From CAYVQE01 sp964633205 (lineage in GTDB: Bacteria > Myxococcota > B64-G9): a DNA stretch of 64,000 nt. Location: positions 1 to 64,000 of the forward strand of contig CAZWFN010000011.1 of NCBI GenBank assembly GCA_964633205.1. Reading direction: 5' to 3'. This document shows positions 19,696-27,610 of the stretch, piece by piece. A program made the position numbers and the translations under genes. The notes under the pieces are model-generated. The model made no database searches. It had not been told where the DNA came from and worked only from the letters and a program-made list of their open reading frames with translations. The stretch's first letter is position 1, and each line of letters begins with the position of its first letter.

Positions 19696-21231
19696 TCAGC
19701 GGCCGGCGATCTCCAGTCGGTTGTGGACCCAGACCGCACCGCCTTCCAGCGCATTGCGGGCCGCGGCCTGGCGCTGGTGGCGATCGGCCACCTCGCCGCG
19801 TAAGGTCACCACCCCGTCGGCGACCTCCACCTCGACGTCGTCGGCATCGACGAAGGGGCTCCAGGCGAGCTGCTCTTCGACCGCCAGGTGGATGGCGGCA
19901 TCGGATTCGAATGACTTGGCGGGCTGGTAGTCGTACCAGTCGAGCCCGGTCAGCGACCAGGTGTCGATGTGCGGCGAGAGCTTCAACGGATGGTGGGCGT
20001 CGTCGACCTGCAGGTTGTTCTCGATGGCCGCCACCCCCTTGACCCGCGCCACCACGTCGTCGGCCTGGCCCTTGTGGAAGTAGGTGTCGACCGTGCCGTC
20101 GAGGATGATGCGATCGCCGCGGGCGCGAACCTGCAGATCGTAGGGCTCCAGGTACGGATCGCGGTCCAGGGCGGCCGCTGCCGCGTCGGCCAGCTCATCC
20201 GGTTCCATCTCGGGCGCCGGCCGCACCTGGATCCGGTTGCGCACAATGCGTACGCCCAGGGTATTGCGGGCATCGTCGGCCGCGGCGCGCCGGGCCTTGA
20301 GGTTGTCGACCTGGCCGCGCAGCGTGACCACCCCGTCGCGGACCAGCACCTGGACGGCGATGGCGTCGACCCGCGGATCGAGCAGCAGCGCATCGCGTAC
20401 CGCCGTGGCCACCGCGTCATCGGGCTTGTCGGGCGTGGGGTCGGCGCGAATATCGTCGGTGTCCATCCAGTCGAGCACCTCCAGCCGGCGGGCGTCGACC
20501 TGGGCCACGCCGGCCACCCAGGCGTCCAGCGCGGCGCGCCGGCGCTCGGCGGCCGAGCCCACCGAGCCGCTGAGCGTCACCCGGCCGTTGTCGACTTCGA
20601 CCTCGATCGGGCGGGCGTCGACCAGCACGTCCCGCTCCAATGCCCCCACCACATCGGCGCGGATCTCACCGTCGGTGCGCTCGGTGCGGTAGTCGACCTG
20701 GATGCGGTTGTCGACCTCGACCACTCCGCTGACGCCGCTGGCCACCGCAGCGGCAAGCAGCTTCTCCTGGTAGGACTCCACCTGGCCACTCAGCGCGATC
20801 ACCCCGCCGCTGGCGCTGACCTCGATCTCGAACTCGTCGGTGGCCGGATCGATCAGCAGGGCCTGTTCGACCCGACGCGTCAGATCCGAATCGCTGTAGA
20901 CCGGGGCCGGCTCGACCCGGATGCGATCGATGACCGACTCGACGCCGCGCACCACCCGCGCCCGGCGCACCGCCCGCTGCTTGGCCAGCAGGTTGTCCAC
21001 CGTGCCGCTCAGGGTGACCACCCCGTCGTTCACCTCGACGTCGAGCGCATCGTATGGCACGGCGTCGTCGTGGATCAGCTCGCGTTCCACCGCCAGCTCG
21101 ATGCCGAACGCCTGGGGCGCTGCAAGGGCCTCGTCCGCTGCAGCCGTGCCGGTGAGCGCCAACAGCGCGGCCAGCCCCAGCGCCACCGGCCGGCCGACCC
21201 GTGGCACCGCATCGGTGTTCGGTCGCATCAT
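19696..21231 (-). CDS. Secreted six-BON-domain protein
   Basis: The 511-residue protein has a Sec signal peptide (hydrophobic stretch then LTGTAAADEA, no lipobox cysteine), so it is probably soluble in the periplasm. Six BON domains follow (for example VNDGVVTLSGTVDNLLAKQRA, then IRADVVGALERDVLVD). The domain 5-6 linker (IDTWSLTGLDWYDYQ) matches that of the paralog at 18058-19665. Two adjacent ATG codons lie after AAGGAGG; the first was used. Its stop is 30 bases before the paralog's start, so the pair forms an operon, one soluble and one membrane-anchored. Confidence 0.88.
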   Translation of the reverse strand: MMRPNTDAVPRVGRPVALGLAALLALTGTAAADEALAAPQAFGIELAVERELIHDDAVPYDALDVEVNDGVVTLSGTVDNLLAKQRAVRRARVVRGVESVIDRIRVEPAPVYSDSDLTRRVEQALLIDPATDEFEIEVSASGGVIALSGQVESYQEKLLAAAVASGVSGVVEVDNRIQVDYRTERTDGEIRADVVGALERDVLVDARPIEVEVDNGRVTLSGSVGSAAERRRAALDAWVAGVAQVDARRLEVLDWMDTDDIRADPTPDKPDDAVATAVRDALLLDPRVDAIAVQVLVRDGVVTLRGQVDNLKARRAAADDARNTLGVRIVRNRIQVRPAPEMEPDELADAAAAALDRDPYLEPYDLQVRARGDRIILDGTVDTYFHKGQADDVVARVKGVAAIENNLQVDDAHHPLKLSPHIDTWSLTGLDWYDYQPAKSFESDAAIHLAVEEQLAWSPFVDADDVEVEVADGVVTLRGEVADRHQRQAAARNALEGGAVWVHNRLEIAGR

Positions 21232-21265
21232 CGGGCACCTCCTTCTGCGGCCCAGCCCCCGGCCG

Positions 21266-22081
21266 CTACCAGTAGTGGGGCCGTCCGTAGTAGTCGTAGA
21301 GCACCTCTTCGGTCTGGCGGTTGACCGGCTCGTTGGGGTTGTAAGCGGGGCTTTGGCGCACCGCCTCTCGGGTCAGGTCGACGGTGGCCGTATGGTCGTC
21401 GTAGCGGATCGACCGCAGCCAGGGCAGGGGCAGCAGCACCCGGCCTCCGGGCAGCAGCACCCGGGTGTCGACCACCGCGTAGCGCAGCACCCACTTCTCG
21501 TCCTCGACCAGCAGATCCTCGATGCGGCCGACCCGACCGTCCTTGCCCTCGAGGTGGTAGCCGATGACCTCGCGCGCGGAGCGCAGGTGCGGATTGCCCG
21601 CCAGGCGCTGCTCGGTCTCGCCGGCGGCGCCGCGGTCGGCCGGCGCAGCGGTCTTGCCGCGCAACTGCCGCACCTCGGCTTCCTTGCGTTCGAGCTGTTC
21701 GAGCGCCGTGTCGACCTGGTGCGGCTGGGGTCCCTCGGCCAGCGGGGTTCCGCCGCCGGTCCAGCTGGTGGGCAGGTGGAAGTGTTGCTCGATCTCGTTG
21801 ACGTGCTGCAGCGAGACCGGGGCGTCCTCTCCCAGCGGCGGCGATTCCTCGACCTGCCAGCGGGTCAGGTCCACCGGTAATGTCTGCCGGCGCCAGTCGG
21901 GCTGTGCCAGCAGCCGCGAGGGCAGCAGAACCTTACGCCCCGGCAGCCAGCGGGCGGTCGAGGCCACCAGGTGGCGCACCACCCAGTCGTTGTCGTTGAA
22001 CAGCAGATCGACCACGTGGCCGATGTCCCCATCCTGGGCTTCGAGCGTGTAGTGCTTCAGGTCGGCGACGCTTCTGAGCAT
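21266..22081 (-). CDS. PRC-barrel domain protein (two barrels)
   Basis: A 271-residue protein without signal peptide. One PRC barrel covers residues about 1-75 (VADLKHYTLEAQDGDIGHVVDLL...RKVLLPS) and another about 165-245 (REVIGYHLEGKDGRVGRIEDLL...GRVLLPL). The linker holds a short coiled-coil-like segment (ALEQLERKEAEVRQLRG), and the tail ends YDYYGRPHYW. It is clearly related to the gene at 17234-18010. GAGGAGG lies upstream of the ATG. Confidence 0.86.
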   Translation of the reverse strand: MLRSVADLKHYTLEAQDGDIGHVVDLLFNDNDWVVRHLVASTARWLPGRKVLLPSRLLAQPDWRRQTLPVDLTRWQVEESPPLGEDAPVSLQHVNEIEQHFHLPTSWTGGGTPLAEGPQPHQVDTALEQLERKEAEVRQLRGKTAAPADRGAAGETEQRLAGNPHLRSAREVIGYHLEGKDGRVGRIEDLLVEDEKWVLRYAVVDTRVLLPGGRVLLPLPWLRSIRYDDHTATVDLTREAVRQSPAYNPNEPVNRQTEEVLYDYYGRPHYW

Positions 22082-22126
22082 GGCGAACCTCCTCAGCGCA
22101 GGGGCGGCAAGCTGCCCCCGGGGGGA

Positions 22127-22369
22127 TCACTGGCAGTCGATCGAGGCCGATCCGGTGGCCATCAACACCGCGCAGTCGAGCTCGCCGCATTTGCAGTTGA
22201 GCAACATCCAGCCGGACTCGTCGCGGTAGGGCTTGGAGCAGTTGCATTCATCGAGGACGACCGTCTGCGCCTGCGCCGCCGACCGATCGCTCTGCGGTCC
22301 CAGCCACAGCGGCAGCGTGATCAGCAGCGCGGCCACGGCGATCGCCAATCCGATTTGCCAGATCTTCAT
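22127..22369 (-). CDS. Small exported cysteine-rich protein
   Basis: An 80-residue protein with an N-terminal membrane/signal segment (IWQIGLAIAVAALLITLPLW) and a short periplasmic part with six cysteines in the pattern CNC, CKC, C, C. It may bind a metal or be disulfide-bonded; no family was recognised. ATG 22369 has AAGGAG and GGGAG upstream. Longer in-frame starts lack this. It is the first gene behind a sigma-54 promoter and lies 45 bases before the PRC/BON genes. Confidence 0.68.
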   Translation of the reverse strand: MKIWQIGLAIAVAALLITLPLWLGPQSDRSAAQAQTVVLDECNCSKPYRDESGWMLLNCKCGELDCAVLMATGSASIDCQ

Positions 22370-22457
22370 CTCCCGTTCTCCTTCCCGGCGGATTTCTGCC
22401 ATCCCTCGCATGGTTCGGGCGGCGTAAGCGGTCGCCCGCGTCCCGGCCCTTGGGTAC

Positions 22458-22473
22458 AGCAAAAGCCATGCCG
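22458..22473 (-). promoter_or_regulatory. Sigma-54 promoter for the PRC/BON block
   Basis: On the minus strand CGGCAT, 5 bases, TTGCT gives the GG-N10-GC core with one mismatch from TGGCAY. The predicted start is near 22447, 78 bases before the first gene of the block. Confidence 0.6.
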
Positions 22474-22571
22474 GCTGCAGGGGCCCGCAGCGGGCACCGC
22501 GGCCCGACCCAGTTAAGGCCGGCGGCTCGATTCGAGCCAGTCAGAATCGCCTGCGAAGGCAGTGGTCGCAG

Positions 22572-24554
22572 TCACGCCGGTCGAACTCTGGCGGCATCGG
22601 GCGCCTCGGTCTCGCCGCGCAGCAGCTGGCCGATGCGCTCGCCGCTGATCTCCTCGTGTTCGAGCAGCTCGGCCACCAGCCGTTCCAGCAGGTGCCGGTG
22701 GTGCTGCAGCGCCTCGAGAGCGAAGCGGTGCGCCTCGTCGAGCAGGCTCTGGATGGCGGCATCGATCTCGCGCGCGGTCTGCTCGGCGTGACGCCGGGAG
22801 CGGCCGAGCTCTTCGCCCAAAAAGACCGGTTCCCGGCCGTCACCGAAGGCCATGTGGCCGAAGCGCTCGCTCATGCCCCAGCTCTCGACCATGCGCCGGC
22901 CCAGCTCCGAGGCCTGGCGCAGGTCGTCCTCGGCGCCGGTGCTCAGCTCGCCCAGGCCGATCTGCTCGGCGGCCCGGCCGGCGAGCTGCACGCTCAGGCG
23001 GGCTTCGAGCTCGCCGCGCGCCAGCATGGTGCGATCGCGCTCGGGCAGCTGCTGGGTGGCGCCCATGGCGCGGCCGCGAGGCATGATGCTGACCTTGTGC
23101 ACCGGCTCGGCCCGCTCGTGCACCGCCGCCACCAGGGCGTGGCCGGCCTCGTGAAAGGCGATGCGACGCCGCTCCTCGTCGCTCAGGGCCAGGTTCTCGC
23201 GCTGGTGGCCCATCAGCAGCTTGTCGCGGGCGGCCTCCACGTGGGCTCGCTCGATGCGCTCGGCGTCGCGCCGCGAGGCCAGCAGGGCCGCTTCGTTGAG
23301 CAGGTTCTCGAGATCGGCGCCCGAGAAGCCGGGCGTGGAGCGTGCGATGTCGCGCAGCAGCTCCGGATCGTCGAGCGCCTTGTCGCGGGCGTGGATCTCC
23401 AGGATGGCCACCCGCTCCTGGATCGAGGGCAGCTCCACGGTCACCTGGCGGTCGAAGCGCCCCGGACGCATCAGCGCCGGGTCCAGGATGTCCGGCCGGT
23501 TGGTGGCGGCCATGACGATCACGTCCTGGTTGGGCACGAAGCCGTCGAGCTCGCTCAGCAGCTGGTTCAGGGTCTGCTCCCGTTCGTCGTGGCCGCCGCC
23601 CAGCCCGGCGCCGCGGCGGCGCCCGATCGAGTCGATCTCGTCGATGAACACGATGGCCGGCGCCACCCGCTTGGCTTCCTCGAACATGGCCCGTACCCGG
23701 GAGGCGCCGACGCCGACGAACATCTCCATGAAGTCCGAGCCGGTGATGCTGAAAAACGGCGCCTCCGCCTCGCCGGCCACCGCTCGGGCCAGCAGGGTCT
23801 TGCCGGTGCCCGGCGGGCCGAGCAGCATCAGGCCGTGGGGCGCCTTGCCCCCCAGCCGCTCGAAGCGATCGGGCTGCCGGAGTAAGGCGACGATCTCGCG
23901 CAGGTCGGCCTTGGCCGCTTCCGAGCCGGCCACGTCGGCGAAGGTGGTCTGCTCCTGGCGCCGCTCGTAGAGCTGGGCCCGGTTCTTGCGGATGGACAGC
24001 ATGCCCTGGCCGCGATCGCGGGCCGCCCGGGCGCCGAACCAGAACAGGCCGCCGAGCAGCAAGAACGGCAGCAACAGGCCGAGCACCAGCCAACCGCCGC
24101 TCGACTGCGGCTCCACGGCGATGCGCACGCCGGCCGCCGCGAGCTCGTCGAGCAGATCGTCGACGCCGAAGGCCGGCACCTGGGTGTGGAAGCGCGGCTC
24201 CGATTCAGTCTGCCCGGCTGTGCTCGCGCGGTCGTCGTTCGGGCCCGCGTCCGGTCCGGATTCGCCCTGCTGCTGCGGGCCCGAGCGCTCCCCGGCCGGG
24301 GTCTGTCCCGCCTGGGCGGCGGGCCGCAGCACGCCTTCGACCTCGCGGCCGGTCAGGGTCACCGAGGCCACCCGGTTCTGGGCGATGCGCTGGCGAAAGG
24401 TGCTGTAGTCGAGCTCGCGGCCGGCGTCCGAGCCGGCTTCGACCAGCAGCCAGATGCCGCCGCCGATCAGCCCCAGCAGCAACAGCAGCCGCCAGTTGAA
24501 GCGCCCGTCGGAGCCGGCCGCTTCGTCGCCGCCGGGCATGGGTTCCCGTCTCAC
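22572..24554 (-). CDS. ftsH: ATP-dependent zinc metalloprotease FtsH
   Basis: The 660-residue membrane AAA+ protease degrades misfolded membrane and regulatory proteins. Two membrane spans are seen (about 22-42 and 155-175) around a periplasmic domain enlarged by a low-complexity Gln/Gly/Asp stretch. The AAA domain has Walker A GPPGTGKT, Walker B IVFIDEIDSIG, the substrate-pore loop FVGVG and the SRH region RPGRFDR. The peptidase zinc motif is HEAGH, with the third ligand Asp in STGAEDDL. GTG 24554 follows GGGAGGT by five bases, making it a better start than ATG 24539. A sigma-54 promoter lies upstream. Confidence 0.96.
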   Translation of the reverse strand: MRREPMPGGDEAAGSDGRFNWRLLLLLGLIGGGIWLLVEAGSDAGRELDYSTFRQRIAQNRVASVTLTGREVEGVLRPAAQAGQTPAGERSGPQQQGESGPDAGPNDDRASTAGQTESEPRFHTQVPAFGVDDLLDELAAAGVRIAVEPQSSGGWLVLGLLLPFLLLGGLFWFGARAARDRGQGMLSIRKNRAQLYERRQEQTTFADVAGSEAAKADLREIVALLRQPDRFERLGGKAPHGLMLLGPPGTGKTLLARAVAGEAEAPFFSITGSDFMEMFVGVGASRVRAMFEEAKRVAPAIVFIDEIDSIGRRRGAGLGGGHDEREQTLNQLLSELDGFVPNQDVIVMAATNRPDILDPALMRPGRFDRQVTVELPSIQERVAILEIHARDKALDDPELLRDIARSTPGFSGADLENLLNEAALLASRRDAERIERAHVEAARDKLLMGHQRENLALSDEERRRIAFHEAGHALVAAVHERAEPVHKVSIMPRGRAMGATQQLPERDRTMLARGELEARLSVQLAGRAAEQIGLGELSTGAEDDLRQASELGRRMVESWGMSERFGHMAFGDGREPVFLGEELGRSRRHAEQTAREIDAAIQSLLDEAHRFALEALQHHRHLLERLVAELLEHEEISGERIGQLLRGETEAPDAARVRPA

Positions 24555-24622
24555 GCCTACCTCCCGCAGCGGCTCCGGCCGCAGCGCGCCACGCGCGACG
24601 GCCGGCCACCGGGGTCACCATC

Positions 24623-24650
24623 AGCAAGAACGATGCAGCAAGAACGATGC
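24623..24650. repeat. Tandem 14-bp duplication inside the ftsH promoter
   Basis: AGCAAGAACGATGC occurs twice in perfect tandem (24623-24636 and 24637-24650). The copy at 24637-24650, plus two further bases, forms the ftsH sigma-54 promoter. The other copy keeps the -12 TTGCT but has CTGCAT instead of TGGCAT at -24. Confidence 0.75.
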
Positions 24651-24652
24651 CA
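24637..24652 (-). promoter_or_regulatory. Sigma-54 promoter for ftsH
   Basis: On the minus strand TGGCAT, 5 bases, TTGCT matches the consensus. The predicted start near 24626 is 72 bases before the ftsH GTG. It is back to back with the promoter of the HEAT-repeat gene. Confidence 0.78.
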
Positions 24653-24667
24653 GGCAGCCGCAGCGCC

Positions 24668-24683
24668 TGGCACGGGGATTGCG
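24668..24683 (+). promoter_or_regulatory. Sigma-54 promoter for the HEAT-repeat gene
   Basis: TGGCAC (24668-24673), 5 bases, TTGCG (24679-24683) matches the -24/-12 consensus. The predicted start is near 24694, 43 bases before the gene. Confidence 0.78.
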
Positions 24684-24736
24684 AGTCCGGGGTGGATGGA
24701 TGAGCCGGGCCAGCGGCGCGGCACCCGGAGGCGATC

Positions 24737-25570
24737 ATGAAGCGGGCTGAACGACCCGGACCGGATTGGGACATCGCGGCGCTGGCCGAGGCGTTGCTGG
24801 ATGCGGACCAGGAGTGGGCGGTGGCCGCCGCCCGCGCGCTGGCCGAGCGCGGCGACCCGGTCGCCCGCGCTGCGCTGCGCGAGGCGCTGGAGCAGAACCT
24901 GGGTCGCTACGACCGGCGCGCTCTGGCCGCCGAGCTGGTCCACGCGCTGGGCCGGCTCGAGGATGGGGCGGCCGAGGCCCTGCTGGTCGAGGCGCTGCGC
25001 TCCAGCTTCTACCACATCCAGGCCGAGGCGCTGCAGGCGCTGGAGCGCATCGAGCCCGGCGGCGGCGCGCTGGAGCAGCTGCGGCGGCTGGTCGAGCAGG
25101 ACGGGCCCACCGAGGTCAAGCGCGAGGCGGTGCGCGGGCTGGGCCGCACCCGCGATCCGCGGGCGCTGGACCACCTGGCCGGGGTGCTGGAGCCCGGCCG
25201 CGAGCACGCGGTCAAGCGGGAAGCGGTGGCGGTGCTCGGCGACAGCGAGCGCGCCGAGGCGGCCTCCGTGCTGATGGACTTCTACCACCGCGAGGCCGAC
25301 CGGGTGCTGCGCCAGACGGTGATCGACGCCCTGGCGCGGATCGCCAGCGTGGGCTCGGTCGACTTTTTGCTGGGGCTGCTCGAGGATGCGGACGCCCACA
25401 TCCGCGCCAGCGCCGCCGAGGCCCTGGGCCGGACGCGCAACCCGCTGGCCAAGCTGCCGCTTGAGCACGCCTTGACCGACGCCGACGAGCGCGTCCGCTA
25501 CAGCGCTGCCCGCGCGCTGGGCCTGATCGTCTACCTGCCGCTGGCCGAGCCGGAACCGGAAGAAAACTGA
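24737..25570 (+). CDS. HEAT-repeat protein
   Basis: A 277-residue soluble all-helical protein made of about seven HEAT/PBS-lyase-type repeats, with recurring AxxALGRxxDPxALxxL patterns (VREAVRGLGRTRDPRALDHL-type segments). There is no signal peptide or catalytic motif. Such scaffolds bind other proteins, and phycobilin-lyase-like repeats are also used in signalling. GGAGGCGATC precedes the ATG. It is divergent from ftsH with paired sigma-54 promoters, which suggests co-regulation with proteolysis genes (inference). Confidence 0.85.
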   Translation: MKRAERPGPDWDIAALAEALLDADQEWAVAAARALAERGDPVARAALREALEQNLGRYDRRALAAELVHALGRLEDGAAEALLVEALRSSFYHIQAEALQALERIEPGGGALEQLRRLVEQDGPTEVKREAVRGLGRTRDPRALDHLAGVLEPGREHAVKREAVAVLGDSERAEAASVLMDFYHREADRVLRQTVIDALARIASVGSVDFLLGLLEDADAHIRASAAEALGRTRNPLAKLPLEHALTDADERVRYSAARALGLIVYLPLAEPEPEEN

Positions 25571-25632
25571 ATCAACGAACGACCGGATAGAATCGCTCTG
25601 CACCCGGTGCCCGGCTGGCGAGTCGGGGACAA

Positions 25633-25677
25633 CCGCCCGACCAGCGGCCAGGAGGGATGCGGCCGCTGGTCGGGCGG
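25633..25677. terminator. Strong hairpin between convergent genes
   Basis: Perfect 17-bp arms (25633-25649 and 25661-25677, CCGCCCGACCAGCGGCC and its complement) with an 11-base loop. It sits between the convergent HEAT and htrA genes, so it is placed to stop transcription from both sides. No long T-run follows on either strand. Confidence 0.6.
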
Positions 25678-25718
25678 GGTGGGTCGAGCGGAGAAAAAAC
25701 CAACACCGGCCGGCGCGC

Positions 25719-27200
25719 TCAGCCGCCGGCTCCGATGACCACGTAGATCTGATTGGGACCGCGCTGGATGCGCAGCAGCACCTCGTCGCCGTCCTTCACA
25801 TCGTCCAGGGCCTGGCTCAGGTCGCCGAGGGCGCGTACCCGCTGGCGGTCGACCTCCAGGATGATGTCGCCGGGACGCAGCTGGCTGGCGGCCGGTCCTT
25901 CCGGATCGACCGCGCGCACCAGCAGCCCGCGCAGGTCCTCGTCCACCCCCAGCCGATCGGCCAGCTCGGGGGTCAACGGCACCAGCTTCAGACCCAGCCG
26001 GTTGCGGGTCGGCACCTCGACCGCCGGTGCCCCCAGCGCCCGGGCCTCGCCCTGGGCCCGGGTGCCCAGGGTGACCGCCACCCGCTCGCGCTCGCCGTCG
26101 CGCAGCAGGGTGAGGCGGGTCTCGGTGCCGGGCGGGATGGTGGCGATGGTGCGGGTCAGCTGGCGCGGATCGTCCATGCGCTCGCCGTCGACCGCGACGA
26201 TCACGTCGCCGGCTCGCAGCCCGGCCCGTTCGGCCGGGCTGTCGGTGAAGACCTGGGCCACCAGCACCCCGGCGTCTTGCTGCACCTCGAACTTCTCGGC
26301 CAGCTCGGCGTCGAGCTCCTGGATGCCGACGCCCAGCCAGCCGCGCACCACCTTGCCCTCGGCGCGCAGCTGGGGCAGCAGCTCCTTGACCAGGTCGACC
26401 GGCACGGCGAAGCCGACCCCGGTGCCCTGGGCCACGATGGCGGTGTTGAGGCCGACCACCCGGCCGCGGGCGTCGAACAGCGGACCGCCCGAGTTGCCCA
26501 TGTTGATCGAGGCATCGGTCTGCAGGAAATCGTCGTAGGGCCCTTGGCCGATCACCCGGCTCTTGCCCGAGATGATGCCGCTGGTGACGGTGTGGCCCAG
26601 GCCGAAGGGGTTGCCGATGGCGATCACGTGGTCGCCCACCTGCAGCGGATCGGATTGGCCCAGGTGGGCGTAAGGCAGATCGCCGTCGGCCTCGAGCTGC
26701 AGCAGGGCCACGTCGGTCTTGGGATCGCTGCCCTTGACCTCGGCCTCGAGCTCGCGGCCGTCGGCCAGCCGCACCCGGATGCGGCTGGCGTGGGCCACCA
26801 CGTGGTGGTTGGTCAGGGCGTAGCCGTCGTCGCTGATGATCACCCCCGAGCCCAGCGCATGGCGCTTCATCCGGCCCTGCGGCACGCCGAAGAACTTCTC
26901 GAACAGTTGCCGGCCGCGCTGCGAGCGGCCCCGGGTGGGCTGGACGCTCTGGGTGGTGTAGACGTTGATCACCGCCGGCTCGAGCACCTCGACCAGGGCG
27001 GCCAGCGAGGCCGGCGGCTGGTAGCCGGCCGGCAGCAGCGCGTCCGAGTCGGCCTCCAGCTCGTGCCAGAAATGTCCCCGCTCGCCGGCGGCGCTCTCGG
27101 CCTGCAGGCCGATCTCGACGCAGGCCACCGCCAGCAGCAGGGCGATGGTGCCGGTCAGCAGGCGGGTGTGGCTGCTGCTTTTCGGGCGCTGCTCGGACAT
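25719..27200 (-). CDS. htrA: HtrA/Do-type serine protease with two PDZ domains
   Basis: The 493-residue periplasmic protease/chaperone deals with misfolded envelope proteins. An N-terminal hydrophobic segment (about 15-33) exports or anchors it. The trypsin-like domain carries the full triad: His in LTNHHVV, Asp in PKTDVALL and Ser in MGNSGGPLF. PDZ1 (about 290-385, RGWLGVGIQEL, then SPAERAGLRAGDVIV) and PDZ2 (about 405-490, ASQLRPGDIILEV) follow. ATG 27200 has GAGGAGGA upstream. Longer in-frame starts lack both signal and ribosome site. A sigma-54 promoter lies at 27326-27341. Confidence 0.95.
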   Translation of the reverse strand: MSEQRPKSSSHTRLLTGTIALLLAVACVEIGLQAESAAGERGHFWHELEADSDALLPAGYQPPASLAALVEVLEPAVINVYTTQSVQPTRGRSQRGRQLFEKFFGVPQGRMKRHALGSGVIISDDGYALTNHHVVAHASRIRVRLADGRELEAEVKGSDPKTDVALLQLEADGDLPYAHLGQSDPLQVGDHVIAIGNPFGLGHTVTSGIISGKSRVIGQGPYDDFLQTDASINMGNSGGPLFDARGRVVGLNTAIVAQGTGVGFAVPVDLVKELLPQLRAEGKVVRGWLGVGIQELDAELAEKFEVQQDAGVLVAQVFTDSPAERAGLRAGDVIVAVDGERMDDPRQLTRTIATIPPGTETRLTLLRDGERERVAVTLGTRAQGEARALGAPAVEVPTRNRLGLKLVPLTPELADRLGVDEDLRGLLVRAVDPEGPAASQLRPGDIILEVDRQRVRALGDLSQALDDVKDGDEVLLRIQRGPNQIYVVIGAGG

Positions 27201-27325
27201 GGGCACGATCCTCCTCAGCGCTCGGCAGCCGCCGGGGGCGACCGCGGACGCCTGGGCTGGTATTCTCAATTGTGGCTCGCTTGCGTCCCTGGATAGTCTC
27301 ATGTGCAAGCTCAGATGGTTTCATC

Positions 27326-27341
27326 TGCAAGGCGCGTGCCC
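27326..27341 (-). promoter_or_regulatory. Sigma-54 promoter for htrA
   Basis: On the minus strand GGGCAC, 5 bases, TTGCA has the GG-N10-GC core and one mismatch at the first base. The predicted start near 27315 leaves a leader of about 115 bases. Confidence 0.68.
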
Positions 27342-27483
27342 GTTTTGCCGGGGACCGACTTCTACGCTGGACCCATGGAGTTCGATCCCGGTGCCGGGTC
27401 GCTGTGCTCGGCCAACAGTTCATTTTGAACCGTTCGCTTCGGGCCGAACGTTGGTTCGTCATGGGCGCCGGGTCGGGTCCGGC

Positions 27484-27512
27484 TTGACAGGACCGAGGCG
27501 ATGAATTCTATT
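27484..27512 (+). promoter_or_regulatory. Possible sigma-70 promoter for the PAS kinase
   Basis: TTGACA (27484-27489, perfect -35), 17 bases, TCTATT (27507-27512, 4/6 to -10). It lies about 100 bases before the kinase start. The remaining bases of the 27201-27610 intergenic region show no gene. Confidence 0.45.
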
Positions 27513-27610
27513 GGTGGTTGAAGAGCCGGCAGCGGTTGTGACCAGGCCGGTTGGCGCACCGCTGGGAGGGGCTGGCCATCGGAGCGAAACGACCAGCGAT
27601 CGGGTTCGAG

